Of a stretch of DNA of 64,000 nucleotides, positions 35,901 to 50,900 are shown piece by piece (the stretch's first letter is position 1; each line of letters starts with the position of its first letter). Made by a program: the position numbers and the translations under genes. Location: positions 56,867,108 to 56,931,107 of the forward strand of contig OZ024794.1 of assembly GCA_964017045.1 (NCBI GenBank). Reading direction: 5' to 3'. Under the pieces are notes generated by a model, which searched no databases, was not told where the DNA came from, and saw only the letters and a program-made list of their open reading frames with translations. This stretch comes from Omphiscola glabra. Taxonomy: Eukaryota; Mollusca; Gastropoda; Lymnaeidae.

Positions 35901-38900
35901 GATAACACGGTACAAAGAAGAATTGTTGACATGGCCGACGACCTGATACAAAAGTCCTGGAGAAAATCGCTAGTGCCAAGGAATTTGCATTACAATTAGA
36001 TGAGAGCACTGATGTTGCTAGTGAAGCCCAGCTAGTGGTTTTCATTCGTGTTCCAGATTCTGGTGACATCATCGAACACATTTTGCTTTGACGGTCGTTA
36101 CCTGACAGAACGACCGGAGAAGACATTTTTATTGTCATTGACAATTTTTTCGTGAAAATACTCTCCCCTGGAGTTGGCGCGTTGCCATTTGTTCTGATGG
36201 TGCGGCGGCTATGACGGGAAGAATTGCGGGATTCATTGCTAGAGCCAAACAGAAAAACAACTTGATAATTTCAACGCATTGCGCTGTCATCCAAGAAAAT
36301 GAGGGAGATTTTGCACAGCACTCTCAAGAAAGCTGTCAAGATTGTCAACCACATTAAAAGCAGACCACTTAATTCAAGGCTGTTTCGCAAGTTATGCCAA
36401 GATCTGGACTCTGAGCATACGGCATTGCTTTTTCATACGGAAGTCAGATGGCTGTCAAGAGGAAACATTCTTATAAGACTTTTTGAGTTTCGCAATGAAG
36501 TGTACCTATTCCTCAAAGATTCGTTCTCGCTGGCGGCAAAGTTTAAAGATCATTCGTGGGTTTGCCGTCTCGCATACCTTGCAGGCATATTTAAGAAGTT
36601 AAATAAACTGAACCAATCTCTCGAGGGCTATATATCATTTTGGCTGAATTGAGTTGAAAGTGGAAGTCTGGAAATGTTTTCAAAATTGGCTGAATTTCTT
36701 GCAATGAATTCCATTTCTAACATGTAAGAGATACAGAATGTTGTTAAGGTCCACCTGCTGAAGCTTTACACCGAATATTCTCATCATACTTTCCGTTCCT
36801 GATAACAGGACCCGACAAAGGACTAAGCTGGGTTATGTCTGCTTTCAAAATGGACAATATTATGCAATCAAACCTATCAGTCCTTCAGCAAGAAATACTG
36901 ATAGACATGTCATCAGATCGCAGTTTTCAGGATACGTTTAAGGAGAAATTCTTATCTCAATTTTGGTGCGAAGTTAAAAGGACATAACCTGATGTCGCCA
37001 ACAAAGCAATCACCTTCTCTTATCCCATTTGGCTCCATGTATCTTTGTGAAAAGGCTTTCTGGTCGATGAAACATAAACGTTTATGCACATAAACGAGAG
37101 AAACAATACGGACGTCATTTATCAATTTATGGCAAATAAACACGAGTATATTTAATTATAACAGCACGGATAATGTTTTTTTTTCTTACAATCAAGATCT
37201 GTGTAACCCTTTAATATTCGCATTTAACGATATTTACATAGAATTGCACGAAAAACGTCTCCGTTGTTCGGAAAATGGTACTTAGATTATCGTATTTTTA
37301 GAAAGTGGTACTCCGTCAAAAAAGGTTGAAAACCCCTGCCCTAAACAATCAGTGCGATTAGATCTATATTTGTAAACGATCAAGAGTAAACCAAGCAACG
37401 TAATCTTTTACGTGAGAAAACAAGACGGTACCACATTCGGAACCGGGAAGTTAGCCAATCGGTCGGTGCCATCCCTATTAGCCAGTCTGGATCAAAGCCA
37501 TAAATATAATTGGTTTGGACACCTGATCAGAAATCCTGTCAACCAGCCTTTATTGCAAGCGTACAATGACGGGCAATCACATGTCGGGGATATCAGCTGA
37601 GACGGGAATGGCCCTAAATTCAATGCCTGAAAGAATAATAACAATTCTGGCCTTTTATTGGAGAGCATTTGCAATTTTGAAAGTAAATTTAGCGAAGCCG
37701 GGTTAATTGGCTAGTAGGCTTTACACTCTGTACTGATAACTAGTTGAAATCTTTCAATTCTATTTTTACAAACAAAGACAAAAAATATACAAATCCTTTA
37801 GTAAAAAAAGGAACATAAATAAATGGCCTTGACCTAAAATGAGACGTGACACACATTCAGAGTTCCTTGGGTAAAGTTTCTTTATTTGGGTCTACAAAAT
37901 TTACTACGTGGCAAGCGTTCCCTAAGACCGCAACAAATTGGCCAGCTTTTAGTGACCGTATTTGAGACAGTTTTATTGTTTCCGTTCACAGTGGCACTGG
38001 CGGCCTGAATGTATAATTGATGGGGGATATCTGGAATGTATCTTCTCTCCTGGCAATCCTATCCTTTTTTTTTTATAAATTAAAAAAAACAACAACAAAA
38101 AAACTAGTCAATATACCCGGCTTTGCTCGGGTTTGTCTATTCGGAAAAAGAACTTCTAAAGTTTAATCAGTGTTGACGTAAATTTTAGGGCCATGTCAAA
38201 AACACTTTAAAAAAAGAGGCGTTCACAAGGTATAATGGATTGTCGTTAATCAATGAAAGTAAATTGTGATCCCTAATTTCAGATAGGGTTATTTTAGTTA
38301 CGCTAAAAAAAATCATTCCGATAAATATTCAAGTTAACTATTCAAATCCATCCCATTACAATCTGATGATATTTGCATTGATGTTGATTTTTTAATTTTT
38401 TTGCTACTGGGGCCTTGGGCGCACAAATAAAGTAAGATTTAATGCTTTACAGCAATGATTATTTCAAGTTGGATTTTAAAAAAAAATTATTAAAGAAAAT
38501 TGTCCCATTACATTCGCCAAAGATTAAACGTTTTAATTTTTTTTTGTACAAAAATTCATGTATATTATTTGTTTGGAATCCACCGATATTTTAAAAGGCA
38601 TTATGAATGTTATGTTTACAAAGTTTGGCCCACTTGCAACAATTGACGTAGCGGCTTGCATTGTAACATAAGAGTTCTTGTATAGATTTGACTGTTGTAA
38701 GTAAAATACATTGCAGAACCTTCTACAACCGTTTGGATTTGGAACATTCTAGCAACCGTAATAATGTCTATAAATCTGATTTAATAACATTTTAGGGAAA
38801 TCCTAGAGACTAACAGAAACATAAAAAACACACATGAAAATGACATTTATATAAGTTCTGAAATACGGTAGAAGCGTCAAGAAACGTAAAAAAAAAAGAA

Positions 38901-41900
38901 AGATAAATAAAAAAAAATACTTTATGAAATCATCATGTAATTTAAATACAAAAACATCTAAAAACAATTGCCGTATTTCTAGAAGTTTACATTTCACGTT
39001 AAATAAGGGCCTTATTTGGGGGGGGGGGACCCATGTAAAGACCCGTTTTAAAATGTTGCGTTTAAATTAACACAAAAATAAGGATCCTAAATTACTGATG
39101 ATATAATTAGTCAAGTGAAAAAAATTAAAAGGTTTCCCATTTAAGTCCGTTTTAAAAACATGTAAGAGACATAGCGTACACCAAGAAAATTAAATGAATG
39201 TCTTTGATCCCAACAGTGGTGAACATCACACGTGTCTGACACTCTAGTTAGTAAGGAAATGCTTTCAAGTGAATTTGTACTGGTTTGGTTTAGATCTAAC
39301 CATTAATTGTCATTTTCACAGAACGGACCAAACTGAACTTGTGCCCCCCCCCCCCCTTTTCCACACACACGCGCATGTACTTGCGCAAACAACATTTTTG
39401 ATCACTAGCCTACAGATTTCCTCGGAGAAGTTTCTAGGAACCCCAAAGTCCTATTTTTTACGATCTATACCACGCTAAAGAAAACTTCTAATAATAATAA
39501 TGATAATAATCTGTATCAAATGTTCATTCTAAGCTATAATGATTGTACCGGTCTCTGTCGTCAAATGTTCATTGAAAGCTACACTGATTGTACCGGTCTC
39601 TGTCGTCAAAAGTTCATTCAAAGCTACAATGATTGTACCGGTCTCTGTCGTCAAATGTTCATTCAAAGCTGCACTGATTGTACCGGTCTCTGTCGTCAAA
39701 TGTTCATTCAAAGCTACCGGTCTCTGTCGTCAAAAGTTCATTCAAAGCTACAATGATTCTACCGGTCTCTGTCGTCAAATGTTCATTCAAAGCTGCACTG
39801 ATTGTACCGGTCTCTGTCGTCAAATGTTCATTCAAAGCTGCACTGATTGTACCGGTCTCTGTCGTCAAATGTTCATTCAAAGCTACACTGATTGTACCGG
39901 TCTCTGTCGTCAAATGTTCATTCAAAGCTGCACTGATTGTACCGGTCTCTGTCGTCAAATGTTCATTCAAAGCTACACTGATTGTACCGGTCTCTGTCGT
40001 CAAATGTTCATTCAAAGCTGCACTGATTGTACCGGTCTCTGTCGTCAAATGTTCATTCAAAGCTACACTGATTGTACCGGTCTCTGTCGTCAAAAGTTCA
40101 TTCAAAGCTACACTAATTGTACCGGTCTCTGTCGTCAAAAGTTCATTCAAAGCTACACTGATTGTACCGGTCTCTGTCGTGGCTCCGCTAAATTCAAAAC
40201 GTCTGAACAGATTATTGTCTCTGTTTGAACGTTGCCCTCGCTTGAACAAAGTCTGACACGATCGTTGAAAGACCAGTTTTATGTATGATTTCAGTAAGTT
40301 CATATTAGATAGATTCATTGTCTGACTCAGTCAAATAAGTGCACATGAACACACACACAAACACACACACACTATAGCCACTCATCAAAGGTCGCTATTA
40401 CCTCCATTTTTCTATTGATCTGCATGCATGATGCCACGCCAAATTCATTCACCGCGACAGAATTTTATTTCGCATCCCGCCAATATTGTGTTTATTGTTA
40501 AAATATTTAATGATGTGCTTTGACAGCATGCTTACAGTGCTCTCGTTCAAAAGTTAATGAAGTGTTTGGACAGCTTGCTTACACGGTACTCTCGTTGAAG
40601 CTCACCGATGCATGTTTGATCAGCAACTCCGTCGCCCTAGACGCCCCTTTAATTCCATTACCGTTTCGTCTCCGCTGATCATTTGCATTGATGACGCCGG
40701 CAGCCACTTGTCTTTGCTTCCAATGACACTGAACGTTCGTACTCCCTTGTGTCATGCTGTATAAATACACGACTACCTTACTGAGCCCTCACCTAAACAA
40801 ACACACATTTTTACAAATAATGAATAAGGAGATTATCGAAATTATTTCAGGATTCATTGTTGCGCCTTTCCGCCCCCCTCCACCATGGGACTAATAATTA
40901 ATTTCGTCTTTGAATGCTTACATGTCGGGCTAACGGCTAGACAGACGTTTTCGCAGCGTAACGTTTCTCATGCGGCTTAGTGCCCTGCGTCGTGGGGATC
41001 CTTACAATGATTTACTTCCACATTGGAATGTCTCATAAAACAGGGATCTTTTGAAAGCGCGAGGAAGAGATGTGTGCAATCAAATATTGATGGTCCTGTA
41101 AAAGAACTGGCTTTTAAAGTGTTTGAGTTCCGTCCAGTCTTCCCAATGTTAATTCCTTTTTTGGTTCAGGTAAAGTAAACGTAAAACAACAAGAGTGCTC
41201 AATGGTGTCATTGATTGGGTGAAGATTAGCAAGTGCAGCGTCAGTCCGTCAGTCAGTAAGTCAGCCAGTCAGCCGCCAGTCAGTTTGCGATGCCGCCAGT
41301 CAGCTTGCGATGACATCAGTCAGCTTGCGATGACAGCAGTCAGCTTGCGATGACGTCAGTCAGCTTGCGATGACATCAGTCAGCTTGCGATGCCGTCAGT
41401 CAGTTTGCGATGCCGTCAGTCAGCTTGCGATGCCGTCAGTCAGTTTGCGATGCCGTCAGTCAGCTTGCGATGCCATCAGTCAGCTTGCGATGCCGTCAGT
41501 CAGCTTGCTATGACGTCAGTCAGCTTGCGATGCCGTCAGTCAGCTTGCGATGTCCTCAGTCAGCTTGCAATGCCGTCAGTCAGCTTGCAATGCCATCAGT
41601 CAGATTGCGATGACATCAGTCAGCTTGCAATACCGCCAGTCAGCTTGCGATGACATCAGTCAGCTTGCAATGCCGTCAGTCAGCTTGCGATGACGTCAGT
41701 CAGCTTGCGATGACATCAGTCAGCTTGCGATGACATCAGTCAGCTTGCGATGACGTCAGTCAGCTTGCGATGACACCAGTCAGCTTGCGATGACATCAGT
41801 CAGCTTGCGATGACGTCAGTCAGGCTTGCGATGCCGATGAAGGTGTTTCAAATAAGGGCGAGCTGGGGTGCAGACCCGGACACCCGAGCAAGCTGAGTAT

Positions 41901-44900
41901 TGCACACAAGAAATATACCCGGACCAGGTCAATGAAACGGAACAGGTTCCGGGTGCTAAAGAAAAAGAAACATAATTTTTGTACTGTAGTATAAAGAATA
42001 TAAAAAAACCATATAACCACCCAGCGAGCAGCAGCACTCACGCATGTATCGCAGCTCCGCCCCGTGTTTGATTTGTGTTAGGTTTATAGGTTAGGGCTAC
42101 ATCCCATAGGTGTTTTGAAGACTTCAACGTTTATGACTCATTAGGCACAGTTTCCACTTGTTCTCAATGGCTGTAGTACATCTTCTTGTTTTCTAGAGAT
42201 GATAACTTCACTGTGACACCTGCAGGGTATTGTCCCGACATAACCGGACCCGTTACCTGGAAAAAGGACTAAGATCTGATCCGCTATAATCTCTAATTAA
42301 CGCCTGGTGTCATCTGAGTTTATACATTGGCAGCTATAGATTCAACACTGACCACTCACTATCCGTAACCCTTGAACATACAATAACTAAACATACATTA
42401 ATGAAACAAACATTTTCTAAAATACTTTAAATAAGCATACATTCACTGTACACATGGTGTTCTCTCGGTATAACTGGGGTTGTCTCTGTATAAACGGTGT
42501 TGTCTCTGTATAACTGGTGTTGTCTCTGTATAACTGGGGTTGTCTCTGTATAACTGGGGTTGTCTCTGTATAACTGGTGTTGTCTCGGTATAACTGGTGT
42601 TGTCTCTGTATAACTGGGGTTGTCTCTGTATAACTGGGGTTGTCTCTGTATAACTGGGGTTGTCTCTGTATAACTGGTGTTGTCTCGGTATAACTGGTGT
42701 TGTCTCTGTATAACTGGTGTTGTCTCTGTATAACTGGGGTTGTCTCTGTATAACTGGGTGTTTTTTTCTGTATGAATGGTGAGGTCACCCTGAGAGGAAT
42801 CATTTTCCAGTCCCGTCTCTTGTCTGTAACATCTGAAGTAAATTCTCATCACCTTGATATTTCAGAGCATCATATTCCACCTGGAGACCCACCCCACCTT
42901 TAAATGGTTTTCTCAGTGCGTGACCTTCAACTTCTTCCCGACCCCGACGCACGAGCTCGCCTACCTGATATTTAACTGTCTGGCTGTCTACCTCCTCCCC
43001 CTGGTCGTCATCCTAACATGCTACCTGCTCATCTTCCTCAAGGTTAGTAAATATTGGGGAAATACTTGGCATATACACGGGCGTAGCGTTACGGTTGGTC
43101 GTCGCTAGGGCATAGGGAGATTTCATTCTTAAAACCAATGCAACAATTCAAAACAATGTTATAAAATGTGCAGTACGATATTTTAAATGTTAATAGTCTG
43201 CACAAATACATTGGCATTTTCAGTTTGACTCTTCGTAACATAATTCTGGACCCACTAAACAATGTTAAGTTACACGTTTCTGGCCCCTTTGTTCATGTAC
43301 GGAGTCAACACTTTTTGACCTTCTTGAACTCCGCAAATTTCATTTAGCGGCATGAAAGGACTGCGTCTGCCAAGGGAGGCCATTCATGGACTCAACCATA
43401 CAAGGTTACCGAAGATGACGCCTTGTGCCCTGTTTAATTTCTGATGGTTGTACATGAGAGCCCAAGAATACATTAGGATTTAAAAGTAGTCCATGTTTTG
43501 AATTGGCGCTACGTCGCATGCAATGTGCCAATTTGAAATCGATCGCGAGTTTCCCTCCATGACATCTACATGAAATTCTACCAATCTACTGAACACAAAA
43601 GTACAACCGACTTCATTCTGAAGGACGGGTAATTGTTGTTTCAATTTTTTTAACCTTAACGCACCGGCGTTGGAAGGGGGCAGACGGGGCGGTCCGCCCA
43701 GGCCGTGAGTTGTTTTATTTTTGTATAGGGACGACATTTTCGGTCAACAACAGAGGTTTTTTTTCGTGGCTGAAGGCGGGACTAACCCTAGCTACCCAAA
43801 TGTCTTGAAAAAGGTACAGCAGACGATGAAATTCGATTGTCAGTGCGTCACATGATGTCACAGTACAGGTGTTTCTTTTGAGTGTAAGCTAGATAGGTGC
43901 ATGACGTCACAGTTGTAATTAATGTGCACTTTTACATTGATTTACCCAAAGCTTTGAGTGCGACTCCAATTTTTTTTTTGGAACTCCAGTGACCTGAGAT
44001 TTCCGAATCTCATTTATGACTTTTACCACAAAGAAGTAGGACCGTATGACCCATTTTAATGAGTATTTGTTCAATCAATGAGGAAGAGAAATGTAATTTA
44101 AAATTTAAGACGTTTGAAGTCCTTTACAAACAAAATCTAGCCTACATTGTGGCACAGTTCAATGCTAATCTGACGCACAAAAGGTCTTATAGGTTTCAGC
44201 AGGAAATAATTAGTTTGGCTTTACTTTATTTTAATAGCTTTTTGTCAGAGTTCAGAGTTCACTGATTAACAACCTTTCTTCTTTATCCACAAATTCCCCC
44301 CCCCCCCCCTCAAACCTCCTTCCCTCTATCTCTCAATCACACACATCTCTGCATCTCACCCACACACATCTCTGCCTCTCACCCACACACATCTCTGTCT
44401 CTCACCCACACACATCTCTGTCTCTCACCCACACACATCTCTGTCTCTCACCCACACACATCTTTGTCTCTCACTCACACACATCTCTGTCTCTCACCCA
44501 CACACATCTCTGCCTCTCACCCACACACATCTCTGCCTCTCACCCACACACATCTGTCTCTCACCCACACACATTTCTGTCTCTCACCCACACACATCTC
44601 TGCCTCTCACCCACACACAACACAAACACATCGACGTTCCCCAAGCACAGATATCCCAGCAGCATGCCAAGCATAAGAAAAACAAAGTACAGCGTTACGG
44701 CCTGTTGTCCAGATACTTCAAACGGATCGGGGCTGGTTAGTTGCGCAAAATATTTTTAATGGGATTTGCTAACAATACAGAGTTCTGTCAAGTTTTGATG
44801 CCATATGGTGGAAATAGTTGGGTTTTTTTTGGGTGCAATAAATGTATATAAGAATTTTTTTTACACATTCATAGCGTCAGTTCACACGATCAAATTTCGC

Positions 44901-47900
44901 GTCACATTGTTGTATGAACGCACTATTTTCTGCGTGGTTTCTTTTTTCGGGAATTTGATCAAACAGTAATTTGAAAAAATGTGATAAGGCTTCATACACG
45001 AATTGCATCAAATGATTGAAGAAAAATTTAATCGTGTGAACCGACCCTAAAGCCTAAGTTTGTTTTTTTTACTAAGCCCATGCCCCATCCCCTCCTCACA
45101 GAGTTTAAGTCTGGTATGAGCTAGTTTGGTTTAAAAATAGAATTTGATCAAAATAAAACAGACCGATCAAGGGATCAAGGTTATTTTAGTTTGTGTTGAA
45201 ATGAAAGGGTTGAAAATCCATTTATTAATAACGCGGGAAATTTGTATAAAAAACAAAAAAACGTCTTAAGTCTTCATTATAGCAGTGAGCTTTTTATTAT
45301 TTATATCCTTTGTTGATTTATTACAATTATTGTTTTATGCGTATAAAAATGATTGTCCAAATGTGTTTGCAGCCCACACACAGCTTCTCCCCATCACGCC
45401 TGACGGTTCCAGGAATTTGGAGATGAGATGTTCAACAGCCAAAAACTTGTCCAAGGCAAAAATGAAGACATTAAAGATGACATTTTTACTAGGTATTTAA
45501 ATAAGGTTCTAACCTGTAGCCAGTCGGTTCTTTCGGGGCCCCCTGATGGGCCGTGTCCCTGTTATTGTATATGTGAATGAGGTCCTAACCTGAAGCCAGT
45601 CAGTTCTTTCGGGGCCCCCTGAGGGGCCGTGTCCCTGTTATTGTATACGTGAGTAAGGTCCTAACCTGTAGCCAGTCGGTTCTTTCGGGGCCCCCGGCTG
45701 GGCCGTGTCCCTGTTATTGTACACGTGAACAAGGTCCTAACCTGTAGCCAGTCAGTTCTTTCGGGGCCCCCTGAGGGGGCCGTGTCCCTGTTATTGTATA
45801 CGTGAGTAAGGTCCTAACCTGTAGCCAGTCGGTTCTTTCGGGGCCCCCATCTGGGCCGTGTCCCTGTTATTGTATGCGTGGTGTGGTTTGGTGAGACTTT
45901 GCAAACGTTATTTTTCGTTGGCAGTACACATTAACAAACACAAACGCTATTTAAAAGAGTACAATATATGTCAAAGTTATCAATATGTTTGTGCTACCAC
46001 TCAGTCTTGTTGTAACTACGTCATCTTCTTAAACTCTGCATTACAGAAAATCACACAACATTACAGAAAAACACACATTACTCTAATACACATAACATTA
46101 CTCTAATACACATAACATTACTCTAATACACATAACATTACTCTAATACACATAACATTACTCTAATACACATAACATTACTCTAATACACATAACATTA
46201 CTCTAATACACATAACATTACTCTAATACACATAACATTACTCTAATACACATAACATTACTCTAATACACATAACATTACTCTAATACACATAACATTA
46301 CTCTAATACACATAACATTACTCTAATACACATAACATTACTCTAATACACATAACATTACTCTAATACACATAACATTACTCTAATACACATAACATTA
46401 CTCTAATACACATAACATTACTCTAATACACATAACATTACTCTAATACACATAACATTACTCTAATACACATAACATTACTCTAATACACATAACATTA
46501 CTCTAATACACATAACATTACTCTAATACACATAACATTACTCTAATACACATAACATTACTCTAATACACATAACATTACTCTAATACACATAACATTA
46601 CACAAATACACATAACATTACTCTAATACACATAACATTACTCTAATACACATAACATTACACAAATACACATAACATTACTCTAATACACATAACATTA
46701 CTCTAATACACATAACATTACTCTAATACACATAACATTACTCTAATACACATAACATTACTCTAATACACATAACATTACTCTAATACACATAACATTA
46801 CTCTAATACACATAACATTACTCTAATACACATAACATTACTCTAATACACATAACATTACTCTAATACACATAACATTACTCTAATACACATAACATTA
46901 CTCTAATACACATAACATTACTCTAATACACATAACATTACTCTAATACACATAACATTACTCTAATACACATAACATTACTCTAATACACATAACATTA
47001 CTCTAATACACATAACATTACTCTAATACATATAACATTACTCTAATACACATAACATTACTCTAATACACATAACATTACTCTAATACACATAACATTA
47101 CTCTAATACACATAACATTACTCTAATACACATAACATTACTCTAATACACATAACATTACTCTAATACACATAACATTACTCTAATACACATAACATTA
47201 CTCTAATACACATAACATTACACAAATACACATAACATTACTCTAATACACATAACATTACTCTAATACACATAACATTACTCTAATACACATAAAATTA
47301 CTCTAATACACATAACATTACTCTAATACACATAACATTACTCTAATACACATAACATTACTCTAATACACATAACATTACTCTAATACACATAACATTA
47401 CTCTAATACACATAACATTACTCTAATACACATAACATTACACAAATACACATAACATTACTCTAATACACATAACATTACTCTAATACACATAACATTA
47501 CTCTAATACATATAACATTACTCTAATACACATAACATTACTCTAATACACATAACATTACTCTAATACACATAACATTACTCTAATACACATAACATTA
47601 CTCTAATACACATAACATTACTCTAATACACATAACATTACTCTAATACACATAACATTACTCTAATACACATAACATTACTCTAATACACATAACATTA
47701 CTATAATACACATAACATTACACAAATACACATAACATTACTCTAATACACATAACATTACTCTAATACACATAACATTACTCTAATACACATAACATTA
47801 CTCTAATACACATAACATTACTCTAATACACATAACATTACACAAATACACATAACATTACTCTAATACACATAACATTACTCTAATACACATAACATTA

Positions 47901-50900
47901 CTCTAATACACATACCATTACTCTAATACACATAACATTACTCTAATACACATAACATTACTCTAATACACATAACATTACACAAATACACATAACATTA
48001 CTCTAATACACATAACATTACTCTAATACACATAACATTACTCTAATACACATAACATTACTCTAATACACATAACATTACTCTAATACACATAACATTA
48101 CTCTAATACACATAACATTACTCTAATACACATAACATTACTCTAATACACATAACATTACTCTAATACACATAACATTACTCTAATACACATAACATTA
48201 CTCTAATACACATAACATTACTCTAATACACATAACATTACTCTAATACACATAACATTACTCTAATACACATAACATTACACAAATACACATAACATTA
48301 CTCTAATACACATAACATTACTCTAATACACATAACATTACTCTAATACACATAACATTACTCTAATACACATAACATTACTCTAATACACATAACATTA
48401 CTCTAATACACATAACATTACTCTAATACACATAACATTACACAAATACACATAACATTACTCTAATACACATAACATTACTCTAATACACATAACATTA
48501 CTCTAATACACATAACATACTCTAATACACATAACATTACTCTAATACACATAACATTACACAAATACACATAACATTACTCTAATACACATAACATTAC
48601 TCTAATACACATAACATTACTCTAATACACATAACATTACTCTAATACACATAACATTACTCTAATACACATAACATTACTCTAATACACATAACATTAC
48701 TCTAATACACATAACATTACACAAATACACATAACATTACTCTAATACACATAACATTACTCTAATACACATAACATTACTCTAATACACATAACATTAC
48801 TCTAATACACATAACATTACTCTAATACACATAACATTACTCTAATACACATAACATTACACTAATACACATAACATTACTCTAATACACATAACAATAC
48901 TCTAATACACATAACATTACTCTAATACACATAACATTACTCTAATACACATAACATTACTCTAATACACATAACATTACTCTAATACACATAACATTAC
49001 ACAAATACACATAACATTACTCTAATACACATAACATTACTCTAATACACATAACATTACTCTAATACACATAACATTACTCTAATACACATAACATTAC
49101 TCTAATACACATAACATTACTCTAATACACATAACATTATTCTAATACACATAACATTACACAAATACACATAACATTACTCTAATACACATAACATTAC
49201 TCTAATACACATAACATTACTCTAATACACATAACATTACTCTAATACACATAACATTACTCTAATACACATAACATTACTCTAATACACATAACATTAC
49301 TCTAATACACATAACATTACTCTAATACACATAACATTACACAAATACACATAACATTACTCTAATACACATAACATTACTCTAATACACATAACATTAC
49401 TCTAATACACATAACATTACTCTAATACACATAACATTACTCTAATACACATAACATTACTCTAATACACATAACATTACTCTAATACACATAACATTAC
49501 ACAAATACACATAACATTACTCTAATACACATAACATTACTCTAATACACATAACATTACTCTAATACACATAACATTACTCTAATACACATAACATTAC
49601 TCTAATACACATAACATTACTCTAATACACATAACATTACACAAATACACATAACATTACTCTAATACACATAACATTACTCTAATACACATAACATTAT
49701 TCTAATACACATAACATTACTCTAATACACATAACATTACTCTAATACACATAACATTACTCTAATATCACATAACATTACACAAATACACATAACATTA
49801 CTCTAATACACATAACATTACTCTAATACACATAACATTACTCTGATACACATAACATTACTCTAATACACATAACATTACTCTAATACACATAACATTA
49901 CTCTAATACACATAACATTACTCTAATACACATAACATTACACAAATACACATAACATTACTCTAATACACATAACATTACTCTAATACACATAACATTA
50001 CTCTAATACACATAACATTACTCTAATACACATAACATACTCTAATACACATAAACATTACTCTAATACACATAACATAACTCTAATACACATAACATTA
50101 CACTATACACATACATTACACAAATACACATAACATTACTCTAATACACATAACATTACTCTAATACACATAACATTACTCTAATACACATAACATTACA
50201 CAAATACACATAACATTACTCTAATACACATAACATTACTCTAATACACATTACATTACTCTAATACACATAACATTACTCTAATACACATAACATTACT
50301 CTAATACACATAACATTACTCTAATACACATAACATTACTCTAATACACATAACATTACTCTAATACACATAACATTACTCTAATACACATAACATTACT
50401 CTAATACACATAACATTACTCTAATACACATAACATTACTCTAATACACATAAAATTACTCTAATACACATAACATTACTCTAATACACATAACATTACT
50501 CTAATACACATAACATTACTCTAATACACATAAACATTACTCTAATACACATAACATTACTCTAATACACATAACATTACTCTAATACACATAACATTAC
50601 TCTAATACACATAACATTACTCTAATACACATAACATTACTCTAATACACATAACATTACTCTAATACACATAACATTACTCTAATACACATAACATTAC
50701 TCTAATACACATAACATTACTCTAATACACATAACATTACTCTAATACACATAACATTACTCTAATACACATAACATTACTCTAATACACATAACATTAC
50801 TCTAATACACATAACATTACTCTAATACACATAACATTACTCTAATACACATAACATTACTCTAATACACATAACATTACTCTAATACACATAACATTAC

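Noticed and set aside
39539..40318. Plus and minus frames of 192-229 codons with a 15-residue repeat
   Set aside because: The 45-bp array keeps any frame open. One unit lacks 14 bases, and the peptide repeat simply moves to another frame, which coding sequence would not tolerate. It lies in a receptor intron.
43480..43737. 85-codon minus frame ([20 protein letters not shown])
   Set aside because: No recognised domain, located in a receptor intron; the GC-rich part looks like a transposon end fragment rather than a gene.
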